Under the pieces are notes generated by a model. The model searched no databases. It had not been told where the DNA came from and saw only the letters and a list, made by a program, of their open reading frames with translations. From assembly GCF_014653115.1 (NCBI RefSeq), contig NZ_BNAD01000004.1, positions 124,001 to 188,000 of the forward strand: DNA of 64,000 nt, in the 5' to 3' direction. Positions 45,555 through 53,473 of the stretch are shown one piece after another. Origin of the DNA: Nocardioides flavus (ex Wang et al. 2016) (GTDB lineage: Bacteria; Actinomycetota; Actinomycetes; Propionibacteriales; Nocardioidaceae). The position numbers and the translations under genes were made by a program. The number at the start of each line of letters is the position of its first letter. Positions within the stretch are counted from its first letter, which is position 1.

Positions 45555-45725
45555 GTGATTAACAAAACCTTCGCACGGATGCGACGTGACGAGCGCGGGT
45601 CAACCGCGGTCGAGTACGGACTGATGGTGGGTCTCATCGCCATCGTGATTATCGGAGGTGTGTCGGCGTTCGGGCTCGCGGTCAGCGACCTATTCCTCGT
45701 GCCGGCCGGGGTCTTCGCGCCCTGA
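45555..45725 (+). CDS. second, divergent Flp-type pilin
   Basis: Short gene of 56 residues. It starts at GTG 45555 behind GGGAGAG and encodes VINKTFARMRRDERGSTAVE, then a hydrophobic helix (YGLMVGLIAIVIIGGVSAFG) and a short tail ending LFLVPAGVFAP. The RG/STAVEY processing site matches the first pilin, but the mature protein is only about 41 residues and the tail is hydrophobic. Possibly a minor pilin or a tip or base component. Confidence 0.85.
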   Translation: MINKTFARMRRDERGSTAVEYGLMVGLIAIVIIGGVSAFGLAVSDLFLVPAGVFAP

Positions 45726-45736
45726 CCCGACCAGGA

Positions 45737-47005
45737 TCAGCTAGTCAGCGACAATCGACTCCGCCATGCGCGAGTCAGAACAGCTGTCGGCATCCCGAGC
45801 CGCGGTAGCACGTCTTCGAGCATCGCGCCGCCGGCGACTTCGTCGTACAGGTCTAGCAGCACCCGCTCGCCCAGCCGCTCGGCGATGATCCGACACGCCA
45901 GCCAGGCTTCCTCGTACCGTGCTTGCAGATCCGGACCCTGAGTGTCGAAGTCGGCGGCCGACGGCAGCGCTTTCGGGACCCCCTCCCGCCGCGCCGCCTC
46001 GATGGCCCGGCCTAGGGTCACGCGATCAGGCAGTCTCGTGTCGCGCAGCGCGACATAGTCGGCGAAGCCCTCCAGCAGCCACGGCTCCACCGGCTTTCGC
46101 GCCGCGTCCGTGGCGATGTGGACCAGCTCGTGGCTCATCACCACCTGGGCACCTGCGCGCCGCAGACCGTCGGTGACCTCCGGGTTGACGAAGACGTGGA
46201 CCGGCGCGTCCGGTCCGCTGTCAGTCCCCACGCCGGCCGTGACGGCCGCGATCCCGGCGTACGTCCCGGACGGCACCCCCAGCGTCTCGTCGAGGTCGGA
46301 TGCGCTCCCCGGGACCTCCACCACGACCGGTCCGCTCCAGTCGGGCAGGACCTTCGTGACGACCGGGATGCCGCGGCGCACCCGCGACGCGACGTCGTCG
46401 GCCTCTTGATGATCTCCGTCGACCAGGACGAGGTAGTCGTCCGAGCGAGCCACCGCCAGCTCGCCTCGCAGCCAGAGCGGCACACGCCCTTCTGACGATT
46501 CGGGGGCGCCGAATCCCGCGATGGCGAGCCCGTCGCCGTCGGGCGCGAACCGCACGATCACATCCGCCTGCGCGGGTGCCGGGTCGAAACCGTCGAACCG
46601 CCACGTCATCTCGACGACCCCGGCCCAGGACCCGTCGTCGGCCACGGTTCCCGCCTGGTCGACGTACCGCGCGGTGACGTCCCGAAGGTCCAACGAGGCC
46701 GCGTTGGCGGCGACGCCGGACAGCTGGTCCTGCACCTCGGTCGACGCAGGCGGCGCGAGATCAACGAGCGCCTCCCCGTCGCGTGCCTCCACCGCGGCGA
46801 CGAACGACGACAGCGCCGCGGCTGCCTGGGCCGGGCTTGCCCGCAGCGCCTCGACCGGGCGTGCCGGCTCGACCCGGGTCGGGCCGTCCCGCACGACGAG
46901 CACGACGACCGCGAGCGCCACGAACAGCGAAAGGCCGGCCGCCCACAGGAATGGGCGACCGGCCTCCGAGGTCTGCTGGTCAGCCAGGACGGACCGCGCC
47001 GACAT
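45737..47005 (-). CDS. membrane-anchored zinc metallopeptidase-like protein
   Basis: Protein of 422 residues with one N-terminal membrane anchor (residues 20-38) and an extracytoplasmic remainder. The middle resembles an NTF2-like region (ALSSFVAAVEARDGEALVDLA). The catalytic part has HELVH (292-296) and Glu312 in EGFADYV, the two zinc-ligand motifs of gluzincin (MA-clan) peptidases. It overlaps the NlpC/P60 gene by 26 bp and is therefore probably co-expressed with it under the riboswitch. Substrate unknown. Confidence 0.82.
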   Translation of the reverse strand: MSARSVLADQQTSEAGRPFLWAAGLSLFVALAVVVLVVRDGPTRVEPARPVEALRASPAQAAAALSSFVAAVEARDGEALVDLAPPASTEVQDQLSGVAANAASLDLRDVTARYVDQAGTVADDGSWAGVVEMTWRFDGFDPAPAQADVIVRFAPDGDGLAIAGFGAPESSEGRVPLWLRGELAVARSDDYLVLVDGDHQEADDVASRVRRGIPVVTKVLPDWSGPVVVEVPGSASDLDETLGVPSGTYAGIAAVTAGVGTDSGPDAPVHVFVNPEVTDGLRRAGAQVVMSHELVHIATDAARKPVEPWLLEGFADYVALRDTRLPDRVTLGRAIEAARREGVPKALPSAADFDTQGPDLQARYEEAWLACRIIAERLGERVLLDLYDEVAGGAMLEDVLPRLGMPTAVLTRAWRSRLSLTS

Positions 47006-47969
47006 AGGGCATCGAGTGGAGGCCCGAGACGGCGACGTCGGTGGCCGGGTTGGCAGCGTGGACGATCATGCCGTTGCCGATGTACATCCCGACGTGGCTG
47101 ATCGGGCTGTAGTAGAAGACGAGGTCGCCCGGCTGGAGGTCGCTCACGGCGATGCGCGGGCCGGAGTTGAACTGCGCGCTGGACGAGTGCGGGAGGGAGA
47201 CTCCGGCCTGGGCCCACGCCCGCATGGTGAGGCCGCTGCAGTCGAAGGCGTTCTCACCCATCGCGCCGTAGACGTAGGCGTCACCGACCTGTGCCATCGC
47301 GTACTGGATGGCAGCGGCGGCGCGTCCGGACGCGGGCACCGAGGCGGGCACGCGCGTCGTGGTGCCGCGCGAGGCGAGCACGCGCTCACGCTCCTCGGCC
47401 TCGAGGTCGGACAGCAGCTCCTTGGCCTCGGCGAGCTTGTCGTCGACCGTGTCCTTCTCGGCGCTCAGCTGCTCGGTGAGGCGGGCGATCTCCTCGGTGC
47501 GGTCCGCGGTCGCCTCCTGCCGGATCTCGAGAGCCTCGAGCTCGGTGTCGTAATCGGAGAGGAGGGAGGCCTGCAGGTCGTTGAAGGACGACATCGTCGA
47601 GAGCGAGTCCAGGAAGGCACCGGGGTCCTCGGAGACGACGATCTGACCCACCGTCGAGATGCCCTCACCCTCGAGCTGGCGCACGACGGCGTCGGAGACC
47701 TGGTCGCGGACGGCGTCGAGGCGCTCGTCCTGGCGCGCCTGGTCGGCCTTCAGGGCGTTGAGGTCGCGACGGAGGTCAGCGAGGTCCAGCCTGGCGTCGT
47801 GCAGGCGCTCCTGTGCGGCCTCTGCCTCGTGGTAGAGGCGGTCGACGCGAGCCTTGACGTCCTTGATGTCGGGGTCGGCCTGCGCGGGGGTCGCGGGCAC
47901 GAAAGCGATGGCAGCGATCGCGGAGAGACCAATGACGGTCGCGCCAACTCGCTTGCGGGTGTGAGCCAC
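46980..47969 (-). CDS. NlpC/P60 peptidoglycan endopeptidase (RipA/RipB-like)
   Basis: Secreted hydrolase of 329 residues: signal peptide (1-32, AQA-D), a long coiled coil (about 35-200) and a C-terminal NlpC/P60 domain with Cys244 in FDCSGL, His292 in SHVGMY and His304. It cleaves D-Glu-meso-DAP type stem-peptide bonds, and the coiled coil usually autoinhibits it or binds divisome partners. The c-di-AMP riboswitch just upstream fits known control of such hydrolases in Actinobacteria. Confidence 0.93.
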   Translation of the reverse strand: MAHTRKRVGATVIGLSAIAAIAFVPATPAQADPDIKDVKARVDRLYHEAEAAQERLHDARLDLADLRRDLNALKADQARQDERLDAVRDQVSDAVVRQLEGEGISTVGQIVVSEDPGAFLDSLSTMSSFNDLQASLLSDYDTELEALEIRQEATADRTEEIARLTEQLSAEKDTVDDKLAEAKELLSDLEAEERERVLASRGTTTRVPASVPASGRAAAAIQYAMAQVGDAYVYGAMGENAFDCSGLTMRAWAQAGVSLPHSSSAQFNSGPRIAVSDLQPGDLVFYYSPISHVGMYIGNGMIVHAANPATDVAVSGLHSMPYVGAVRPG

Positions 47970-47991
47970 GAGCGGGGGAACTCCTCGGGGT

Positions 47992-48125
47992 GTCGTACGC
48001 CTACCAGGTGAGCTGACGGGTTCGGCACGACCGGCCTACCCCTGCTCCACGCACCGCTCGCGCAGTGCGCCTCACAGGGGATTCACCCCAGGGGGAAGTG
48101 TGGTTCCCCGGCTCGCGGACCACAG
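47992..48125 (-). ncRNA. c-di-AMP riboswitch (ydaO/yuaA type)
   Basis: On the minus strand the leader reads GAGCCGGGGAACCAC, then TGGGGTGAATCC, a variable stem, GGGGTAGG, then CCGAACCCGTCAGCTCACC and GGTAGGCG. These blocks, in this order, are the conserved core of the ydaO class: the GGGGAACC and GGGTGAATC segments and the CCGAACCCGTCAGCTAACC and GTAGGCG segments. It ends about 22 bp before the NlpC/P60 start. The class binds c-di-AMP and usually turns the downstream gene off at high ligand. Boundaries are approximate. Confidence 0.88.
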
Positions 48126-48400
48126 TGGTGCGGGGGACGTGGTCTGCGACTCGGCGCGACGTCCGCGCGGGCCGGGTGACCCACTGCCACGGACGTCAGC
48201 GGACACCATAAACCGCCCGGCGGCGAGCCGCCAACCCTTGCGACACCGTGGGAAGAGATCGTTCGACCCCGTCGCGCGAGCGGCCGGCCGGACGTGAAAC
48301 GCCTGCGGATGTGGCGGCAGCGGCGATACGGTGCATCCACTCCAGACCGCTGCCGATCCACCAGATCGGCTCAACCTGCTCACCCGGAGGGCACGACCAC

Positions 48401-49741
48401 ATGGCCCCTTCGATGCGCTGGTTCGCCAGGACCCTTGGCCTCGCGGTGGTGGCGCATCTGGTGGGCAACCCGGCTGGATGGCGGAGCGATCAGTTCGGGG
48501 GGTCATCAGCACTCGTCGCGACGTCCGCGGCACTGGGAGTCGCTGCCATCTTGCTCGTCGTACGCCCCACCCGGACGGTGTTGGCAGCAACGGCCGTGTT
48601 GACACTGGTCTCTCTCTGGCTCGAACTGCCTGTGACTGGCAACCACTGGCTGGTCGTGGGGTTCATCGCCGTCGCAACGCTGCTGTCCATGACGCGCGAC
48701 GACCCGTGGGCGTGGCTTTCGGTGACCGGCCGTTGGATCCTGCTCGGCTTCTACAGCTTCGCCGCCTTCGCGAAGCTCAACACCGGGTTTCTGGACCCGC
48801 AGGTCTCCTGTGGAGTCTTCTACGCCAACCAATCGCTTGCCTCGTTCGGTCTACCGACCTTCGACGGGAACAGCGTCCTCGGGACGGTCGCGATTGCGGG
48901 CCCGGTACTTATCGAGCTATCGGTTCCGATCCTTCTCGCCTTCACCCGGACCCGACTCGCGGGCGTCCTCCTGGCACTCGTCTTCCACACAGTCATCTCG
49001 CTGGACTTCTCGCAGCACTTCTACGACTTCACTGCCGCGCTGGTCGTGCTCCTGTGCCTCTTTCTCCCCCAGTCCACGCTCGAGCGCCTCGACGTCGGCA
49101 TCCACGACTCGCCTCGGCTCAAGGTCGCCCTGGTCACCGTTGCGTCCATCGTCGTCACGGCGTCACTTCTACCTCCGGTCCCCACCGCGTTCGCCACCGT
49201 GAAGCTGATCGGCTTCGGGGCCTGGGTCCTGGTCGCGGCGTGGATCATCTGGCAGGTCGCGCGCGACGGCCTTGGACCTGCGCCTCTCCCCATGCGGATA
49301 CCGGGCTCGGTCGCCTCGGCGCTGGTCGCTCTGGTTGTCGCCAACGGCATGGCGCCCTACTTGGAGCTCAAGACTGCGGTCGGGTTCAACATGTACGCCA
49401 ACCTCACCACCGTTGCGGGCGAGACCAACCATCTCCTCGTACCGGGAACCCTGCACTTGCGGGACGTCCAGGACGACCTGCTGACGGTAGTGAGGTCCGA
49501 CGCCGAAGAGCTCGACATCTACGCGCGAGAGGGTTACCTGGTGCCTGAGCCCAATCTCCAGGACTACCTGGCACGCCACCCGGGTGTGTCAGTCGTCGTC
49601 GCTGAAGGGAGTGGTGAGCGCACGCTCGACGAAGATGAGGCGGTGGAGCTGCCACTGCTGGTACGGAAGTTCCTGACGTTCCGCGCGGTCGACAGCCAGG
49701 ACCCACCACGCTGCCAGTCGGCGTGGTTACCCGCGTACTGA
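48401..49741 (+). CDS. HTTM-like polytopic membrane protein
   Basis: Protein of 446 residues with about ten helices. The segment WILLGFYSFAAFAKLNTGFL followed by FYANQSLASFGLP and later KTAVGFNMYANL matches the HTTM (vitamin K-dependent carboxylase-related) membrane domain pattern; similar actinobacterial proteins are uncharacterised. The C-terminal 90 residues are extramembrane. ATG 48401 has GGAGGG 9 nt upstream. The 275 bp between this gene and the riboswitch hold only divergent promoter DNA that I cannot resolve. Confidence 0.75.
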   Translation: MAPSMRWFARTLGLAVVAHLVGNPAGWRSDQFGGSSALVATSAALGVAAILLVVRPTRTVLAATAVLTLVSLWLELPVTGNHWLVVGFIAVATLLSMTRDDPWAWLSVTGRWILLGFYSFAAFAKLNTGFLDPQVSCGVFYANQSLASFGLPTFDGNSVLGTVAIAGPVLIELSVPILLAFTRTRLAGVLLALVFHTVISLDFSQHFYDFTAALVVLLCLFLPQSTLERLDVGIHDSPRLKVALVTVASIVVTASLLPPVPTAFATVKLIGFGAWVLVAAWIIWQVARDGLGPAPLPMRIPGSVASALVALVVANGMAPYLELKTAVGFNMYANLTTVAGETNHLLVPGTLHLRDVQDDLLTVVRSDAEELDIYAREGYLVPEPNLQDYLARHPGVSVVVAEGSGERTLDEDEAVELPLLVRKFLTFRAVDSQDPPRCQSAWLPAY

Positions 49742-49755
49742 GCCGATCACGAAGC

Positions 49756-49962
49756 TCAGGCCGACTCGATCACAGGCCCCGGCACCGGCTCCACCAGTCG
49801 CAACGGAGGCACCAGTCCTCCCGAGGCCAGCACGTCCAGCGCGGCCATCTCGTCGTCGTCGATGGTCAGCTCGGGCGGCGGGCCGAGGAGCACCGTCACC
49901 ACGCAGTCGTGGCAGTGCAGCCCGCGCACCACGCAGGTGTCGCAATCGATCCGTGTCGTCAT
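49756..49962 (-). CDS. small Cys-rich protein
   Basis: Protein of 68 residues with CDTCVVRGLHCHDC near the N-terminus, likely a metal-binding knuckle, then an acidic region. No family recognised. ATG 49962 preferred over GTG 49992, because CACCGT lies 8 nt upstream and the Cys motif then sits at the N-terminus. It is followed on the plus strand by the end of the convergent HTTM gene. Confidence 0.6.
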   Translation of the reverse strand: MTTRIDCDTCVVRGLHCHDCVVTVLLGPPPELTIDDDEMAALDVLASGGLVPPLRLVEPVPGPVIESA

Positions 49963-50027
49963 GTCCCGAACGGTGACAGGACGCACCGACAACGGGTCCC
50001 CGGCGTGTCGGCGCCCGGCGTGTCGGG

Positions 50028-51269
50028 CTACGCGCCGATCGCTCCGAGAAGCGCCGAGGCGGGCACGGACCGTGCACCGCTGCCCGTGACATCACGCGCT
50101 ACAGCCTGGTCATCGCTCACCACCACGACCACCCTCCCCCGCGGCTCGGCCGCTACCAGCTGGCGGATCACGTCGTCGGCGATCACCCCCTCGGGGCTGA
50201 ACACCACCCGCACGCCGCGCGGCGCCGGCATCGCCGTACGGACGGTGGACTCGGCCGCGTCGAACACGACGGTGGTCTCCGCCCCGGACCGCGCCACCAG
50301 CGGGCCGAGCGCCGAGACCAGCCGGCTCCGCTGCGCCTCCAGGCTGGCGGTGGGCCACGCCTGCTTGGTGACGTTGTAGCCGTCGACGATCAGCCGCGAG
50401 CGCGGCATCGCGAGCGTCTGCTCGAGGAGCGCCGGCGTGGCCGGGGCACTCGACGTGGGCGCGGCCTCGATGCCCGCCAGGGCGGCCTCGACGGCGTCGC
50501 CCGGCGCCCCGCTCAACGGCGGCAGCGCCAGCTCACGACGCAGCCCGGTCGCCGCGTCGACGACCGCGTCGAGCAGCAGGCGGGCGCGGATGCTCGCGGC
50601 GTCGCGCTCGGAGCGTGCGTCGCGGCGGGTCGCCGCCAGCCCGGACTCCGCCTCGTCGAGCTGGGCGCGGAGGCGGCGTACGTCGGCCTCGGCGGCCCGG
50701 GTCGCGCGATCGGCCTCCGCCAGCGCCTCGTCGCGTGCGGCGTACGCCGCATCGCGCTCGGACTCCGCGGCGCGGAGGACGCCGCGCGCCTCGCCGAGCC
50801 GCTGGCGCAGCACCTTGTGGTCCGCCTTGGCGCGATCGAGCTCCTCGCGGTGGAGCGCGCGGGCGGCCACGAGCTCGGCCTGCAGCGCGGCGACCTGGGC
50901 GGTCAGCCGGCTGTGCTCCGCGCTGACCTGGTCGTCGTGCTGCGGGTCGGCGGCGAGGCTCTCGACGACCTCTGCGACGACGCCCTCCCAGCCGTCCTCG
51001 CGGCTCAGCCACGCACGAGCGGCCCGGTCGAGGGGATCGTCGTCCTGCCCGGGCACGGCCGCGACCTGGACCGCCGCGTGCTCACGGAAGGCGTCGTCCT
51101 CGAGGGCGGCCCAGATAGCGCCGCCGCCGAGCCGGGCGCGCCGCGCGGGCGCGAAGCCGGCAACCTTGCGCAGCGGCAGCGGAACCGGTGTGACCGACGG
51201 CAGCACCGCGGACACCAGGGCGACGACGCGCAGGCGCAGCCGCTCCGGTACGGGCGCGGGCTCGGTCAC
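50028..51269 (-). CDS. NYN-domain (YacP-like) putative ribonuclease with coiled coil
   Basis: Protein of 413 residues. The N-terminal 110 residues are helical, the middle (about 118-230) is a long coiled coil, and the C-terminal 140 residues are a NYN/PIN-like domain with VDGYNVTKQAWP, VVFDAAES, the segment VIADDVIRQLVA and VVVSDDQAVARDV. The four acidic positions of the PIN-like active site appear present. Relatives are annotated RNA-binding; nuclease activity is inference. Confidence 0.87.
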   Translation of the reverse strand: MTEPAPVPERLRLRVVALVSAVLPSVTPVPLPLRKVAGFAPARRARLGGGAIWAALEDDAFREHAAVQVAAVPGQDDDPLDRAARAWLSREDGWEGVVAEVVESLAADPQHDDQVSAEHSRLTAQVAALQAELVAARALHREELDRAKADHKVLRQRLGEARGVLRAAESERDAAYAARDEALAEADRATRAAEADVRRLRAQLDEAESGLAATRRDARSERDAASIRARLLLDAVVDAATGLRRELALPPLSGAPGDAVEAALAGIEAAPTSSAPATPALLEQTLAMPRSRLIVDGYNVTKQAWPTASLEAQRSRLVSALGPLVARSGAETTVVFDAAESTVRTAMPAPRGVRVVFSPEGVIADDVIRQLVAAEPRGRVVVVVSDDQAVARDVTGSGARSVPASALLGAIGA

Positions 51270-51279
51270 GGTCGTCCTG

Positions 51280-51567
51280 TCAGCCAGCGGCAGAGTCGGC
51301 TGCAGGGTCGGCGGCGGTGTCGGCCGACGCGCGGTCCACGATCTCGATGGCGTCGGCGCGGCCGCACCACCGGCAGGACACGGACGCGAGGTCCTCCGAC
51401 AGCACCGTCTCCTCCTCGACCTCGTGCTCGCCGGCGAGATCGAAGTGCCAGTACTCCTTGGTCCGTCGCGTGCGCGTCACGTCGAAGCGCGTGAGGTTGC
51501 CGCAACCGGCACAGCGCCATCGCTCGCCGTCGCCCGGAAGACGGAGGTCGGCGGTCTGGTCGGGCAC
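51280..51567 (-). CDS. small zinc-ribbon protein
   Basis: Protein of 95 residues with CAGCGNLTRFDV and CRWCG, two CxxC pairs forming a likely zinc ribbon, joined by KEYWHFDLAGEHEVEEE. GTG 51567 has GAGGAG about 7 nt upstream. It precedes the NYN gene by 10 bp and is probably co-transcribed. Function unknown. Confidence 0.75.
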   Translation of the reverse strand: MPDQTADLRLPGDGERWRCAGCGNLTRFDVTRTRRTKEYWHFDLAGEHEVEEETVLSEDLASVSCRWCGRADAIEIVDRASADTAADPAADSAAG

Positions 51568-51665
51568 GGAATGCTCCTCGGGTGGGGGCGGTCGGGTCGG
51601 GCGCGGTCAGCGTAGTCCGCGTGCCCTGCCCGCCGATGTCGGATCCCACGTCTAGCGTCGTCGGC

Positions 51666-53456
51666 ATGAGCACCACCGCACTTCGCCCCACTCGCGGGAC
51701 CTCCCGCTGGGAGGCGCAGCGCAGCTTCGACGAGCTGGGACGGCCGCTGCGCGACCTCACCTTCTGCGTGGTCGACCTCGAGACCACCGGCGGGTCCGCC
51801 GAGGCCGGCTCGATGATCACCGAGATCGGGGCGGTCAAGGTGCGTGGCGGAGAGGTGCTCGGCGAGTTCCAGACGCTGGTCGACCCGCACACGGAGATCC
51901 CTGCGTTCATCGCGGTGCTCACTGGCATCAGCAACTCGATGGTCCGTGGCGCCCCGTCGATCGAGACGGCACTGCCGGCGTTCCTGGACTTTGCGGCCGG
52001 CTGCGTGCTCGTCGCCCACAACGCACCCTTCGATGTCGGGTTCCTCCAGCACTTCGCCAAGCAGCAGGGTCGCGCCTGGCCGAAGTTCGAGGTGCTCGAC
52101 ACAGCCAAGCTCGCGCGCCGCGTCATCACCCGTGACGACGCCCCCAACTGCAAGCTGTCGTCCCTGGCCAAGCTGTTCAACGCCTCCACCACGCCCAACC
52201 ACCGCGCCCTGTCCGACGCCCGCGCGACGGTCGACGTGCTCCACGGTCTGATGGAGCGCCTCGGGGGCCTGGGCGTGCACACGCTCGAGGAGCTGCAGAC
52301 GTTCTCGTCCAAGGTCACCACGGCGCAGCGACGCAAGCGCCACTTGGCCGAGGGCCTGCCCCACTCCCCCGGTGTCTACCTGTTCCGTGACGACCGGTCC
52401 CGCGTCCTCTACATCGGCACGTCGCGCGACCTGCGCACCCGCGTCCGGACCTACTTCACGTCCTCCGAGACCCGCACGCGCATGGGCGAGATGGTCGGTC
52501 TCGCCACCTCGGTCACCGGCATCGAGTGCGCCACGCCCCTCGAGGCCGAGGTGCGCGAGCTGCGCCTGATTGCCGAGCACAAGCCGAAGTACAACCGCCG
52601 CTCGCGCTTCCCCGAGAAGGTGCACTTCCTCAAGCTCACCCGCGAGGCGTGGCCCCGCTTGTCGCTCGTGCGCAAGGTGCTCGACGACGACGCCGACTAC
52701 CTCGGCCCGTTCTCCTCCAAGAAGACGGCCGAGAAGTGCCTCGCCGCCCTCCACGAGACGTTCCCGGTGCGGCAGTGCAACGGCCGCCTGCCGGCCGCTC
52801 CGTCCCGGTCAGCGTGCGTGCTGGCAGAGATGGGCCGGTGCCTGTCGCCCTGCGACGGGTCCACCGACGCCTCCACCTACGGCGCCGTCGTGCGGCAGCT
52901 GCGTGACACGCTCCTCCGCAGCCCGCACGAGGTCGTCGAGGCGATCAACCAACGGATGACGGCCCTCGCCGACCGTGAGCGCTTCGAGGAGGCCGGCGTG
53001 CACCGCGACCGGCTCGCGACGTTCGTGCGCGCCGCCGCGCGTACGCAACGACTGTCTGCCGTGACGCGCTGCCCGGAGGTCGTCGCCGCTCGTCGGGAGG
53101 ACGACGGCCGGTGGTCCGTGCACGTCGTACGCCACGGCCGCCTCGCCGCGGCCGGCGTGATCCCGCCCGGCGCCGACGCCCATCAGTACGTCCGCGAGCT
53201 CACCGCCAGCGCCGAGACCGTCAGCGATGCCCCCGGCCCGGTGCCGGCAGCCACCGCAGAGGAGACCGAGAAGATCCTGCGCTGGCTGGAGTCACCCGGC
53301 GTACGCCTCGTCGACGTCGACGGGGAGTGGGTCTGTCCGATTGGCGGCGCGGCGCGGCACCTGGCGATCTACGACGCCGCCAACCAGTCGCGACTCTCGC
53401 TCGTGCCGTTCGACGAGCAGCGGCTGCCGTCGCCTGTGCACCGATCGCCGCATTGA
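51666..53456 (+). CDS. DEDD 3'-5' exonuclease fused to GIY-YIG (UvrC/Cho-like) nuclease
   Basis: Protein of 596 residues. Residues 30-190 form a DnaQ-type exonuclease: VVDLETTG (Asp37, Glu39), HNAPFDVGFL and HRALSDARATVDV. Residues from about 235 form a GIY-YIG domain (GVYLFRDDRSRVLYIGTSRDL, with RTRVRTYF). The rest follows UvrC N-terminal architecture, including Cys-rich and UVR-like segments. It is the positional and architectural equivalent of mycobacterial Rv2191. Likely role: nucleotide excision-type DNA repair. TAGCGT lies 7 nt before ATG 51666 (leaderless). Confidence 0.93.
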   Translation: MSTTALRPTRGTSRWEAQRSFDELGRPLRDLTFCVVDLETTGGSAEAGSMITEIGAVKVRGGEVLGEFQTLVDPHTEIPAFIAVLTGISNSMVRGAPSIETALPAFLDFAAGCVLVAHNAPFDVGFLQHFAKQQGRAWPKFEVLDTAKLARRVITRDDAPNCKLSSLAKLFNASTTPNHRALSDARATVDVLHGLMERLGGLGVHTLEELQTFSSKVTTAQRRKRHLAEGLPHSPGVYLFRDDRSRVLYIGTSRDLRTRVRTYFTSSETRTRMGEMVGLATSVTGIECATPLEAEVRELRLIAEHKPKYNRRSRFPEKVHFLKLTREAWPRLSLVRKVLDDDADYLGPFSSKKTAEKCLAALHETFPVRQCNGRLPAAPSRSACVLAEMGRCLSPCDGSTDASTYGAVVRQLRDTLLRSPHEVVEAINQRMTALADRERFEEAGVHRDRLATFVRAAARTQRLSAVTRCPEVVAARREDDGRWSVHVVRHGRLAAAGVIPPGADAHQYVRELTASAETVSDAPGPVPAATAEETEKILRWLESPGVRLVDVDGEWVCPIGGAARHLAIYDAANQSRLSLVPFDEQRLPSPVHRSPH

Positions 53457-53473
53457 CTCGTCGCCCTGGCGAA

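Noticed and set aside
48040..48070. A match to the GCGGTGCGTG repeat arm inside the riboswitch leader
   Set aside because: It falls in the variable stem of the ydaO-type aptamer and lacks the second arm; the match of about 12 bases is probably chance.
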